Origin: Saccharopolyspora dendranthemae | GTDB lineage: Bacteria > Actinomycetota > Actinomycetes > Mycobacteriales > Pseudonocardiaceae | Length of the DNA: 64,000 nucleotides | Assembly (NCBI RefSeq): GCF_007829955.1 | Contig: NZ_VIWX01000002.1 | Coordinates: 744,001 to 808,000, forward strand | Reading direction: 5' to 3' | Shown: positions 16,493 through 26,525 of the stretch, piece after piece | Numbering within the stretch: position 1 is the first letter of the stretch | Layout: every line of letters begins with the position of its first letter | Notes under the pieces: generated by a model | The model's input: the letters and a program-made list of their open reading frames with translations, nothing else | Told to the model about the DNA's origin: nothing | Databases searched by the model: none | Program-made: the position numbers and the translations under genes

Positions 16493-18487
16493 ATGCCCGT
16501 AGCCAGGAGGCAGGTGCTGGCCGCGGCCGCTGCCGCGCCGCTCGCCGCCACGATGTTCGGCGCCACCCCCGCGTCGGCTCAGGGATCGACCGGGCACCTG
16601 GTCGGGCGCGGGGTCGCCGACGTGACCGGCCCTGCCGCGGAGAACGGCATGATGGGCTACTCCATGCCGCAGCAGCAGACGGCCGGCATCCACCTGCGCA
16701 CCCTCGCCCGAGCGTTCGTCGTCGACGACGGCGCCCACCGCGTGGTGTTCGTGACCGCCGAGCTGGGCGCCTTGTTCCAGTCGGTCCACCAAGAAGTGCT
16801 GCGTCGCCTGGGCGAGACCTACGGCGAGCTGTACGCCGAGCACAACGTCCTGCTCAACGCCACGCACACGCACGCGGCCTGCGGCGGCGACTCGCACCAC
16901 GCCGCCTACGACCTGGCGACCATGGGGTTCCAGGAGCAGACCTTCAACGCCGTGGTCGAGGGGATCGTCGAGGCGATCGGCCGGGCGCACGACGACCTCA
17001 AGCCCGGCAGCCTCTCGCTCGGGCGGGCTGAGCTCACCGACGCCAGCGTGAACCGCTCGCGCAGCGCCTTCGACCTCAACCCGGCCCAGGACACCGAGCA
17101 CTTCCCGCAGGCCATCGACCCCGCGGTCACGGTGTTGCGCTTCTCCCAGGGCGGTCGCGACGTCGGCGCGATCACCTGGTTCGCCACTCACGGCACGTCG
17201 ATGACCAACGGCAACCACCTGATCAGCTCCGACAACAAGGGGTACGCGGCGTTCGCCTGGGAGCGCGACGACGCCGAGTTCGTCGCCTGCTTCTCGCAGA
17301 CCAACTCCGGTGACATGTCGCCGAACCTGAACCTGGAGCCCGGTTCCGGTCCGACCGACGACGAGTTCGACAACACCGAGATCATCGGCCGGCGCCAGTT
17401 CGACGCCGCCAAGCGGGCTTTCGGCTCCGCCCGCGCTCCGATGAACGGCCCGGTCGACTCCCGGCTGTGCTACGTCGACCTGTCCGACGTCACAGTGGAC
17501 GGACGATTCACCCCGGACGGGCGGGAACATCGCACGTGCACCGGCGCCATCGGACTGTCCATGTTGGCCGGGAGCACAGAGGACGGTCCGGGAATCCCGA
17601 TCGGTGAGGGGATCCGCAACCCGCTGCTCGACTGGCTCGGTGGGGCGGACGTCCCGATCCCGCCGGAGCTCGCCGACGAGCAGGCGCCCAAGCCCGTGGC
17701 GGTGCCCTTCGGCGCCATGAAACCCCACCCGTGGTGCCCGCAGATCCTGCCGTTGCAGCTGATGCGCATCGGCGAGCTGTACCTGGTCGCAGGGCCCGCG
17801 GAGTTCACGATCGTCGCCGGCCTGCGGATCCGGCGCAGCGTCGCGGCCGAGCTCGGCGTACCGCTGGAGAACGTGCTGATGCAGGGCTACTCGAACGCCT
17901 ACAGCCAGTACGTCACCACGCCCGAGGAATACGACGCGCAGCAGTACGAAGGCGCATCGACGCTGTTCGGCCGCTACACCCAGCCCGCCTACCAGCAGGA
18001 GTTCACCAGGCTGGCCGCCGCGATGCGGGCAGGGCGTCCGGTCCCGCACGGGCCGACGCCGCCGGACCTGAGCGGCACGCTGCCGAACTTCCAGCCGGGC
18101 GTGGTCTTCGACGCCCCGCCGCCCGGCCGCGCCTTCGGCGACGTGATCGCCGAGCCCGCGAGCGGCTATCGGCGGGGTGAGCAGGTCGCGGTGGAGTTCG
18201 TCACCGGGCACCCGAAGAACGACCTCCGCCGCGGAGGCACCTATGTCGAGGTCCAGCGCCTGCTGGACGGCCGCTGGGTGCCGGTGGCCGACGACCGCCA
18301 CTGGTCGACCAAGTACCATTGGAAGCGCAGTGGTGTCGCCTCGTCCACGGCGACCATCACGTGGGACGTCCCGGCAGGTTCGCCGACCGGTCGTTATCGG
18401 ATCGTCCACAACGGAGATTGGAAAGCGCCCGGATCGGGCGAAATCACGCCGTTCACCGGATCGAGTCGTGACTTCCTGGTGGCCTAG
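16493..18487 (+). CDS. secreted neutral/alkaline ceramidase
   Basis: 664 aa, close to the family length. A signal peptide with paired arginines (VARRQVLAAAAAAPLAA, cleavage after ASA near residue 29) implies export. The ceramidase landmarks follow: GRGVADVTGPAAENGMMGY, the zinc-binding ATHTHAACGGDS region, ATHGTSM, the active-site block QTNSGDMSPN (family NxGDxSPN), and a C-terminal beta-sandwich. The enzyme hydrolyses the amide of ceramides, so it would act on eukaryotic sphingolipids outside the cell. Relatives occur in mycobacteria and pseudomonads. ATG 16493 has GGAGGAG upstream; a perfect palindrome precedes it. Confidence 0.93.
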   Translation: MPVARRQVLAAAAAAPLAATMFGATPASAQGSTGHLVGRGVADVTGPAAENGMMGYSMPQQQTAGIHLRTLARAFVVDDGAHRVVFVTAELGALFQSVHQEVLRRLGETYGELYAEHNVLLNATHTHAACGGDSHHAAYDLATMGFQEQTFNAVVEGIVEAIGRAHDDLKPGSLSLGRAELTDASVNRSRSAFDLNPAQDTEHFPQAIDPAVTVLRFSQGGRDVGAITWFATHGTSMTNGNHLISSDNKGYAAFAWERDDAEFVACFSQTNSGDMSPNLNLEPGSGPTDDEFDNTEIIGRRQFDAAKRAFGSARAPMNGPVDSRLCYVDLSDVTVDGRFTPDGREHRTCTGAIGLSMLAGSTEDGPGIPIGEGIRNPLLDWLGGADVPIPPELADEQAPKPVAVPFGAMKPHPWCPQILPLQLMRIGELYLVAGPAEFTIVAGLRIRRSVAAELGVPLENVLMQGYSNAYSQYVTTPEEYDAQQYEGASTLFGRYTQPAYQQEFTRLAAAMRAGRPVPHGPTPPDLSGTLPNFQPGVVFDAPPPGRAFGDVIAEPASGYRRGEQVAVEFVTGHPKNDLRRGGTYVEVQRLLDGRWVPVADDRHWSTKYHWKRSGVASSTATITWDVPAGSPTGRYRIVHNGDWKAPGSGEITPFTGSSRDFLVA

Positions 18488-18632
18488 AACGGCGGAGATC
18501 CTTCGCGTGGTCGAATCGTAATGTCGGAGCGTGGGAAAAACGCCTTCGGGAGTTCGACACGGGTGGAACTCAACGGCGTGGTCGCGTACACCTGGGGACA
18601 GCACTTGACAAGTCCGAACCAGGAAGGTGTTC

Positions 18633-19439
18633 ATGACCTCTTCGCCGAACGAGCCCGGCCAGAGCGGCTCCGAGAAGAAGCCCGCTGAGGAGCCTGAGGC
18701 CTCGGCAGCGGAGCAGTCGGAGAGCTCGAGCGCCGCCGGCCACGGCGACGCCGAGACCGGCGCGGAAAAGTCGGGTGCCGAGCAGACTGGTGCCGGGCAG
18801 GACGAGTCCGGGACGAAGCCGGCCGAGGCCGAGCAGGCCGAAAAGGTCCAGCCGGTGGCCGAAACGCCTGAGACCGCTGACGCTTCCGGGACCGCCGAGA
18901 CGTCCGGGGCGGACGCGACGTCGGAAACCGCTGCGCCTGCTGGGGCTTCCGAGCCCGATGCGTCCTCTGAGGCCGCTGGGACTTCTGAGGCCGGTGAGCA
19001 GCCCGCCAAGAAGAAGAGCAAGGTCGGCATGATCATCGCGGTGGCCGCCTCGGTGCTGGTCCTCGCCGCAGTGGCCGTCGGTGCCTACTTGTTCTTCAGC
19101 GCAGGCACCGCTCAGTCGGCCGCCGATGATTACGCGGCGCTGTCGAGCAAGGAGACGCAGGACCCGCGCAGCGTGAGCGTCGACGACTACCGCGAGGTCG
19201 TCTGCAGCAAGGCGATGCCGCAGATCGAGGAACTGCAGAAGCAGAAGGAGGAGTTCCTCAAGGTCGCGAAGCCGCAGGACTTCGAACAGCTCAAGCAGGT
19301 CAAGACCTCGGTCAAGTCCGTGCAGGAGCAGGGCGAGTCGGGCACCGTGCAGATGGAGTCCTCGGTTCCCGGTTCGCCGCCGGAGACCGCGCAGCTCCAG
19401 CTGGTCAAGGAAGACGGCAAGTGGAAGGTCTGCGCCTGA
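18633..19439 (+). CDS. single-pass membrane protein with acidic disordered N-terminus
   Basis: 268 aa. Residues 1-125 are low-complexity (E, A, S, G, T), then KKKSK marks the cytoplasmic edge of one transmembrane helix (MIIAVAASVLVLAAVAVGAYLF), and about 110 residues follow outside the membrane with two cysteines and a short alpha/beta domain (YREVVCSKAMP; QLVKEDGKWKVCA). The ending resembles lumazine/DUF4878-like extracytoplasmic domains, but I cannot assign a function. ATG 18633 is five bases after AGGAAGG. Confidence 0.75.
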   Translation: MTSSPNEPGQSGSEKKPAEEPEASAAEQSESSSAAGHGDAETGAEKSGAEQTGAGQDESGTKPAEAEQAEKVQPVAETPETADASGTAETSGADATSETAAPAGASEPDASSEAAGTSEAGEQPAKKKSKVGMIIAVAASVLVLAAVAVGAYLFFSAGTAQSAADDYAALSSKETQDPRSVSVDDYREVVCSKAMPQIEELQKQKEEFLKVAKPQDFEQLKQVKTSVKSVQEQGESGTVQMESSVPGSPPETAQLQLVKEDGKWKVCA

Positions 19440-19469
19440 GCGGTTTCGCTCGGCCCACCTGAGCTCATC

Positions 19470-19513
19470 TCGCTGGGGGTGGCGGTTTCAGCCGAAACCG
19501 CCACCCCCAGCGA
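19470..19513. terminator. 20-bp perfect bidirectional terminator
   Basis: A perfect 20-base stem with an AGCC tetraloop (tip CGGTTTC / GAAACCG) lies between the converging membrane-protein and DoxX genes. Confidence 0.85.
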
Positions 19514-19516
19514 CGT

Positions 19517-19948
19517 TCAGGCCACGGCCAGCTGAGGCTGACGGCGCAGCGCTCGACCGAGGGCCAAGGCGCCGGGCCCGGTGCAGGCGAGCAGGAGGAA
19601 CGACCAGGCGAACAGCGCTGCCTGCTCGCCCTGGTTCTGCAGGGGCAGCAGGCCGTCGGGCTGGTGCACCGCGAAGTAGGCGTAGGCCATCGAGCCGGAG
19701 GCCAGCACGGCGGCTCCGCGGTGCAGCACGCCGAAGGCCACGAGCAGGCCGCAGACGAGCTGGATGACGGCGGCCCACCAGGAGGGCCACGCGCCGAGGG
19801 TCACGGTGCCGCCCGACCCCGGTGCCCCGCCGAACACCCCGAACAGCGATGCCACGCCGTGGCTGGCGAACAGAGCTCCCACGACGATGCGGAACACGCC
19901 GAGGGCGTAGGGCGCGAGGGTGGCTTCTTTCCTGTCAAGACTGGACAT
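19517..19948 (-). CDS. DoxX family membrane protein
   Basis: 143 aa with four hydrophobic helices and the DoxX pattern LGVFRIVVGALFASHG at the N-terminus, then LVCGLLVAFGV and YAYFAVHQP. DoxX proteins are small inner-membrane proteins linked in some bacteria to thiol redox balance; the exact role is unclear. An iron box 42 bases upstream suggests induction under iron starvation, which is unusual for this family as I know it. A ribosome binding site is visible (AGGGAGTC). Confidence 0.85.
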   Translation of the reverse strand: MSSLDRKEATLAPYALGVFRIVVGALFASHGVASLFGVFGGAPGSGGTVTLGAWPSWWAAVIQLVCGLLVAFGVLHRGAAVLASGSMAYAYFAVHQPDGLLPLQNQGEQAALFAWSFLLLACTGPGALALGRALRRQPQLAVA

Positions 19949-19989
19949 TCGCGACTCCCTGGGTGCAAGTGGACACCCTCGAGCTTTGA

Positions 19990-20005
19990 ATTAGGGTAGC
20001 CTAAT
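19990..20005 (-). promoter_or_regulatory. IdeR/DtxR-type iron box upstream of doxX
   Basis: ATTAGGGTAGCCTAAT is a palindrome of the same TTAGG-N4-CCTAA form as the box at 10973. It lies about 42 bases before the DoxX start on the minus strand. Confidence 0.75.
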
Positions 20006-20138
20006 GTCAAGGTGATGATCCTGACTGTCCAGAAGGCGAAACGGCCCTGACTGCGAACGGCCGACCCGGTGCGAGCCGCTGGCCCTGCCGCGATTCCGCT
20101 GGTCAGAGGCTCACCGCAAGCTGGTAAACGGCAACGGG

Positions 20139-23100
20139 TCAGCCGGTGTACTTCCGGCCGATGTACTCCTCGCCCGCGAGGGTCGGCAGCCGCGTCCACC
20201 CGGCCCGGTCGTGGTGCCGGTACCCGATGTCGAACCTGCCCGGTTCCAGTCCGTAGAGGACGCGGTCCACCGTTCCCCAGGGCGGCGTCTCCGGGCCGCC
20301 CGGCAGCGCTGAGGCGACGCGCACGAAGGTGGCGGTGTGCGTGCTGGTGCCGAAGTTGCCGCCCCAGTCGGTGAAGGTCGAGTTGGACAGCACGCCCTGA
20401 TCGATGTTCTCGGCCGCGCTGACCCGCACCGTCGGCGGGGTGGTGATGCCGTGCGCGACGGTCGCCTGCTCGACGTCCGGCCACAGCATCGCGGAGAGCT
20501 GGTCGGCGAACACCGTCTCGCCGTCGGTGATCGTCGTGACGGGCCGGATCTTCGTGAGGCGCGGTTCGCCGACCGCCAGCCAGGTTCCCCGCTGCGCCGC
20601 GACGACGCGGATGGCCCGTGCGGACGGCGGCAGGCCGACCGCGAGCTCCTGCCAGTGGCGGGCGCCCAAGGCGGCGTCGGGGCTCAGCGGGAGCTCGACG
20701 ACGCCTGAGGCCGTGTCGGCCTGCACCGCGAGCCGGTGAGCGGTCAGCGCTTCACCGAGCACGGGAACCGTCACGTGGGTGCCGTCGCCGTGGGCGGGCA
20801 CGGAGTACCAGCCGGTGACCAGCGTGCCGCGTCCGGTCGGCGTGGAGGTGTAGCTGTGCCACACCGGCCCCGGCGCCGAGGGCGGTACGGGGAGCGGCCG
20901 GGCGGAGGCGAAGTCGCCGCGCACCACGGCCGGCTGCGCCGGAGCCGCCGGTTGCGCCTCGGCGTTGCCGAGCACCTGGACGTGATCGGCGAGCCCGGCC
21001 GTGGTGCCGCTGGTGGCGAACTCGAAGCCGCCGCTGGCGACCGTCCAGCCCGGTGCCTGCCGGAACGGGGCGTAGGCGAAGACCGCGAACATGCCGGTGA
21101 CCAGGAGCAGCGCGGTGGCGATCAGCACTCCGCGCTCCGGGCGGAGCAGGACGCCCAGGTGGTTGCGGCGGCGCCAGAGGCCGAACGCGGCGATGACCAC
21201 CGCCAGGCCGACCCACAGCTTCGCGTCGCGCAGGAACACGTCCCCGACGTGCGGCGCGGTCATGCTCAACTCGATCTTCGACAGCGACGCGGGCAGGTGG
21301 TTGCCGAAGGACTGGCCGCGATCGCTGAAGGGCTTCCAGATGTTCGGCCCGGAGAACCCGGCCGCGGCCACCGCGATCAGCACGCCGGTGCCCGCGATGC
21401 TCGCGATCGCACCGGTGGTGCGGGGGAGCGGCGAGCGCAGCAGGGCGGTGGTGAGCAGCACGATGGCCGGAGCGGCCAGCGCGCCGAAGTGCAGCACCCA
21501 CTTCGTGGGGCTCAGCGCCAGGAACGCCATGGCCAGCGCGGTGATCACGGCGCTGGTGAGCATGAGCCAGCGGACGGTGTCCGGTGCGGTGCGCCGCCCG
21601 CGGCCCAGCGCCACCAGCAGGCCCACGCCGAGGGTCATCAGCACCGGCAGGCGCAGCGCCCAAGGGCCGGCCATCAGGGTGTCGATGTGCCGCCACTCCT
21701 CGTACCAGGCGAACGCGCCGTAGTACCAGCGGTGCACCTTCGTCGCCTCGATCACGTCGCCGAAGGTCGCGTCGGCGAAAGCGACCGGAACGAGGGCGGT
21801 TCCAGCCGCCACCAGCACTGAAGCCGCCGCCGCGCGCGACTTCCACGTCCGGTCCCGCAGCCATCGCCACAACCACGGCAGGGCCGGGACCAGCGGCGCC
21901 CACGCCACCAGGCCCGAGGGTGAGCAGCTCAGGGCGAGCGCTGCGGCCAGGGTCGCCGCTGCGGCCGCCGGGATGCTCTCGCGGCGGCGGGCGGTGTCGG
22001 CGAGCAGCATCGACACCGCGGTCAGGCACATGATCAGCGGCTCGGGACGCAGGGACATCCCGTAGGGCAGCCACCAAGCAAGGAACGCCAGTCCCAGCGC
22101 CCACGGCACCCACCGGTGGCTCGCGGTGCGGCGGCCGAGCGCGGTGATCAGCAGCGTGCGCAGCGCCCACCAGGTGATCAGCCCGTAGGCGAGGGGCAGC
22201 AGCCGCAGCCACCACAGCGAGAACTCGCCGATCTGGCCCCAGAACTGCATCAGGTACTGGCTGAGCACGAACGGGTTCTCGGTGGCGTTGAACATGTAGA
22301 TGTAGTTGCCGAGGTATCCGGAAGCGCCGGCGTTGCGGGACATCAGGACGTACCAGGCGTCGTCGTACTGCACCGGTCCGAGCAGCACCCACGCCCCGGT
22401 GGTGAGGCCGACGAGCAGATCGACCCAGCGCGGCCGTGCTCTCGGGAGCCGGACCGGGCCCCAGAGTCGCCACGCCAGCACGGCGGTGGCCGTCAGAGCG
22501 CCCAGATGTGCCAGCAGCAGAAAGGTTTTCAGCCCGTTCGGCTGCGAGTTGTAGCGGTCGTCGGTGTGCAAGGTGACCGCGAGCCCACCGCTCTGCGGCA
22601 GTCCCTCGGCCGCGGTGCTTAGCGCCGACACCACGGGCACCGGAGTGCCGGGGAAGGCCGCGAGAGGGGTGGAGTCCCGGGCGATCGAGAGCCCGCCTGC
22701 GTTGCCCTCCACGCGGTAGTCGCAGCCTCCGGCGGGGATCGGTTCGTCGAGGAGCCGGGTGTTGCCCGCGAGCACCGAGACCCGGCCCGCGGCGGCGGTC
22801 ACCGTCAGTCCGGTCGTCGGGTTCGCCCCGGCCGGAACGGTGCGCAGGACGTCGCCGGTGCCGACGGCCCGCAGCGCGGCGCACGGGATCGTCGCCCGCA
22901 GCGACAGAGGCCGGGGCGGGCTCAACGGCAGCGCCGTGGAGGCGGGCAAGCTGCCCGCCTGCGGCCACGACACGACCGGATCCGACGCGGTGACCGGAGC
23001 GAACGGGATCGCGACGCCCAGCAGCACGGTGACCGCCGCCAGCACGCCGCACCACCACGCGCGCCGATCGGGCGGAAGCGGCCGGGCGGGCGCGCCGCGC

Positions 23101-23147
23101 GTGGGGGGAGCTTCGCTCAGTTCGAGGGGTGATTGCGAGACGACCAC
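20139..23147 (-). CDS. Emb-type arabinosyltransferase (EmbC-like)
   Basis: 1002 aa. A cytoplasmic N-terminus and first helix lead to a periplasmic domain (about residues 55-205), then some twelve helices, and a C-terminal extracytoplasmic carbohydrate-binding domain from about residue 690. The GT-C catalytic pair is Asp262-Asp263 in VQYDDAWY, followed by NATENPF. These enzymes transfer arabinose from decaprenyl-phospho-arabinose onto arabinogalactan or lipoarabinomannan in the cell envelope. A single emb gene, rather than an embCAB run, is seen here. GTG 23147 is used as start although the ribosome binding site is weak. Confidence 0.9.
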   Translation of the reverse strand: MVVSQSPLELSEAPPTRGAPARPLPPDRRAWWCGVLAAVTVLLGVAIPFAPVTASDPVVSWPQAGSLPASTALPLSPPRPLSLRATIPCAALRAVGTGDVLRTVPAGANPTTGLTVTAAAGRVSVLAGNTRLLDEPIPAGGCDYRVEGNAGGLSIARDSTPLAAFPGTPVPVVSALSTAAEGLPQSGGLAVTLHTDDRYNSQPNGLKTFLLLAHLGALTATAVLAWRLWGPVRLPRARPRWVDLLVGLTTGAWVLLGPVQYDDAWYVLMSRNAGASGYLGNYIYMFNATENPFVLSQYLMQFWGQIGEFSLWWLRLLPLAYGLITWWALRTLLITALGRRTASHRWVPWALGLAFLAWWLPYGMSLRPEPLIMCLTAVSMLLADTARRRESIPAAAAATLAAALALSCSPSGLVAWAPLVPALPWLWRWLRDRTWKSRAAAASVLVAAGTALVPVAFADATFGDVIEATKVHRWYYGAFAWYEEWRHIDTLMAGPWALRLPVLMTLGVGLLVALGRGRRTAPDTVRWLMLTSAVITALAMAFLALSPTKWVLHFGALAAPAIVLLTTALLRSPLPRTTGAIASIAGTGVLIAVAAAGFSGPNIWKPFSDRGQSFGNHLPASLSKIELSMTAPHVGDVFLRDAKLWVGLAVVIAAFGLWRRRNHLGVLLRPERGVLIATALLLVTGMFAVFAYAPFRQAPGWTVASGGFEFATSGTTAGLADHVQVLGNAEAQPAAPAQPAVVRGDFASARPLPVPPSAPGPVWHSYTSTPTGRGTLVTGWYSVPAHGDGTHVTVPVLGEALTAHRLAVQADTASGVVELPLSPDAALGARHWQELAVGLPPSARAIRVVAAQRGTWLAVGEPRLTKIRPVTTITDGETVFADQLSAMLWPDVEQATVAHGITTPPTVRVSAAENIDQGVLSNSTFTDWGGNFGTSTHTATFVRVASALPGGPETPPWGTVDRVLYGLEPGRFDIGYRHHDRAGWTRLPTLAGEEYIGRKYTG

Positions 23148-23353
23148 GCGCTAGTAATCGACAGCCTTCGGCGTCCACTGCAGTACCCGATCGAGTGTGT
23201 GCGGAAATTCCGAAGTTTCGCCGATGACGATGGTGAGAGCGAGAGTGGCGATGGGAGTTCAGGTTTTCACTCGTCGGCGGATTGTGCGCGAGCGGGCGGT
23301 GGACGGACGATCGATCGACTCGCAGAATCCGACGGATTTTCGGGAGTGCGCCG

Positions 23354-26300
23354 ATGACAGCGGAGAATTCGCGGTTCACGATCAGTCGACGACGCGCGTT
23401 GCAGGCGGGAACCGGTGCGGCGGCGGCATTCGCGCTCGCACCTCGCGGGCACGTCCGCGCGGCGGGTGCCGAGGTGACGCTGCGGCAGGGGACCAACCTC
23501 TGCGCTGCCGCCGCTCCTGACGGGCGCATCGCGTTCGACCTGGTCAGCGCGATCTGGGTGCTCGAACCCGGTGGCGGCGCGGCGCGCAGGCTCACCGATG
23601 AGCTGCAGGACGCCACACAACCGGACTTCTCCCCGGACGGCGCGAGCCTGGTGTTCCAGTCGTACCGGGACGGCAACTTCCACCTGTGGACGATGAGCGC
23701 CGACGGATCCGGGCTGCGGCAGCTGACCGCGGGTGGGCGCGACCACCGGGAGCCGCGGTTCTCCCCGGACGGCCGGACTCTCGCGTTCACCTCGGACCGG
23801 GCCGGCGGCAGTTATCAGGTCTTCGTGATGGACCTCGCGTCCGGCGTCATCACCCAGGTCACCCGCGACCGGCCGGACGTGTCGATGCCCAGCTGGTCAC
23901 CGGACGGCGGTGCGCTCGTCTACGTCGCCGGGGACACCGCCATCGAGCGGATCGAGCTGTCCTCCGGACGGATCAGCACGATGGTCGACGGAGGAGCCGA
24001 GAGCACGCTCTACGGGCCGAGTCTCGGTCCCGATGGCCGGCTCGCGCACGTGCGGCTCGTCGGGTCGCGGCGAGATCTCGTGGTCGGCGAGAGTGCCGTG
24101 ACCGAAGGTGAGGACGTCTTCGGTTTCGCCCCGCGCTGGACAGCTCCCGCCGAACTGCTTTACACCGCGGACGGCGTCGTGCGCCGACGCAGCCTCGCGG
24201 GAGGTCGCAGCGAGGTTCCGTTCGCCGCAGCGGTTCCGGTGCTGGCCCGGCGCGATTTCCCGCAGCGACGACCGGGAGTGCGCGGGCCGGAGGTCACCGG
24301 CATCGCGAGCCCGGTGTGCTCCGCGGACGGGCAGCACGTCGCCTTCCGCGCGTTGAACGCGCTGTGGGTGATGCCGATCGGCGGTGAACCCCGGAAGGTG
24401 GTCGGTGACGGGTACTTCGCCTCCGACCCCGACTTCTCGCCGGACGGGCGGCAGCTGCTCTACAGCAGCGACCGCGCCGGGACCGCTGATCTCTGGTCGC
24501 ACGACCTGGAAACCGGCGCGGAGCAGCGCATCACCGACGTGGAGGGCGCGGCGCTCACGGCCCGTTTCGCGCCGGACGGCAGGCGGATCGCCTACCAGGA
24601 CGAGGACGGCGCGACGTGGATCGCGGACCTCGGCGGGGGAGAGCCGCGCCGGCTGACCTCGCCGATGTTCCAGCCCGGCCGCCCGGACTGGTCGCCGGAC
24701 GGCAGGACGCTGGTGCTCGCCGCGGTCAAGCCCTACGGCACCCGGTTCCGCGAGGGGACCAGCCAGGTGTTGCGGGTGGACGTGGAGACCGGGGCGCTGC
24801 ACTACACCGAGGTGCTGCCGTTCCGGTCGCTGGCGACCCGGGGCGACGACGGGCCGGTGTGGTCGCCGGACGGGCGGCACCTCGCGTTCGTCGTGGAGTC
24901 GACGGCGTGGGTCGTCCCGGTCGACACCGCAGGCGCGTTCACCGGAGCGCCCCGGCAGGTCACCACCGAGCTGACCGACTCGCCGAGCTGGCGCGACGCC
25001 GAGCACCTGCTGTTCCTCAACGGCGGTGAGCTGCGCTCGGTGCACATCGGCACCGGCGAGGTCTCCGCGATCCCGCTGGAGCTGCGCTGGACACCCGCCG
25101 AGGTCGTGGAGAACCGAATCGTGCGCGCCGGGGCGATGTGGGACGGGGCGTCCCCGCAGCTGCGCCGCGACGTCGACATCGTGCTGGCGGGGGAACGCAT
25201 CGCCGCCGTGCTCCCGGCGCAGGACGGCCGCGCGAACCTCGACGCCCGGGAGCTGACCGCGATGCCCGGCCTGATCGATGCCCACGTGCACTGGCACCTG
25301 CGCGGCAGGCAGTGGGGCGATCGGCAGGGACGCGCGTGGCTGGCGTACGGGATCACGACCACCCGCTCACCGGGCGACCCGGCGTACCAGATGCAGGAGA
25401 CGCGGTAGGCGCTGACCTCGGGCGACCGCGTCGGACCGCGCTTGTTCGGCACCGGTGAGGCGATCGACGGCGGGCGCACCTACTACAACTTCATGCGGTG
25501 CACCCTCAGCGAGCAGCAGCTGGCGCTGGAGATGCGGCGGGCCTCCGCGCTCGACTACGACATGGTGAAGACCTACGTGCGGCTGCCGGTCGCGTTGCAG
25601 CGGGCCGCCATCGCGCAGGCGCACGCGCAGGGCAGACCGCTGAGCTCGCACTACGTCTACCCGGCCGCCAACCTGGGCATGGACGGCATGGAGCACACCG
25701 GCGCCACCAACCGCCTCGGCTACTCCCACACCTGCGACGATCTCGGCAACTCCTACGATGACGCGGTGTCGCTGTTCACGGCCAGCGGGATGTCGCTGAC
25801 CCCGACTCTGTTCAGCTCCTCGGGCATGTACGACGCGGATCGATCGCTGATCGAGGACCGGCGCACGCGGGTGCTGTTCCCGCCGTGGGAGTACCAGCGG
25901 TTGCTCGGTGAAGCCGAGGACGCGGCGGGTCCTCATGGCGTGATCAGGCGTGCTCAGCTGGCGGGGCAGGTCGACATGCTGCTGCGCGTGCAGCGCGGCG
26001 GCGGGTTCATCATCGCGGGCACGGACTCCCCGCTGGACAACATCGCGGTCTCGCTGCACATGAACCTCCGCGCCATGGTCGCCCACGGCTTCACGCCGCA
26101 CGAAGCGCTCACCACCGCCACCCGCAATCCCGCTCGCTGGCTGGGGCTGGCCGGGGAGCTCGGCGAGATCCGCGAGGGCGCCTACGCCGATCTCGTGCTG
26201 GTGTCCGGCGATCCGCTGTCGGACATCACCGCCGCGGCGGCGGTCCGCACGGTCATCAGGGGCGGCCTCGTGCACACCCCGGACTCGCTGCTGGCCCCGT

Positions 26301-26437
26301 TCGAATCGCCCCGCTCCGAGGTCGCCGCCGCGGTCACCGGGACCCATCGGGCGAGGCCGGAGAACGACGCGGCGTTCTGGTGGCACGAACCGGAGTGGGC
26401 GCATCGGGCCTGCTGCGAGCACCCCCGCTTCGCCTGA
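23354..26437 (+). pseudogene. Tat-exported beta-propeller amidohydrolase split by an in-frame amber codon
   Basis: One continuous frame would give 1027 residues, but codon 685 is TAG (25406-25408). Before it are a twin-arginine signal (ISRRRALQAGTGAAAAFAL), a TolB/PD40 propeller with repeated F-SPDG blocks over residues 50-600, and the start of an amidohydrolase with MPGLIDAHVHWH. After it the same domain goes on in the same frame (ALTSGDRVGPRLFGTGEAIDGGR, SSHYVYPA, IAGTDSPLDN, ARWLGLAGELGEIREG). The first part lacks most of the metal-binding barrel. The second has only a TTG without a ribosome binding site. A single base change (for example GAG to TAG) or a sequencing error explains this best. 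Intact relatives would be secreted metal-dependent hydrolases. Confidence 0.85.
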
Positions 26438-26525
26438 GTCGCGGGACGCGGCCGAATGGGCGAATCGGAGCCGACCCGCGGGTAGGTACGCTGGAAAGGT
26501 TGCGTTCGTCCGCGTGGGAGGTGCC

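Noticed and set aside
15527..19036. 1169-codon minus-strand frame
   Set aside because: Antisense to SDR, ceramidase and membrane-protein genes, all with motifs and ribosome binding sites.
20752..23790. 1012-codon minus-strand frame overlapping the Emb gene
   Set aside because: Different frame on the same strand, without membrane segments; the Emb frame has all family motifs.
25406..25408. TAG as a pyrrolysine or programmed read-through codon
   Set aside because: No pyrrolysine genes or read-through context are visible, and a simple nonsense change explains it.
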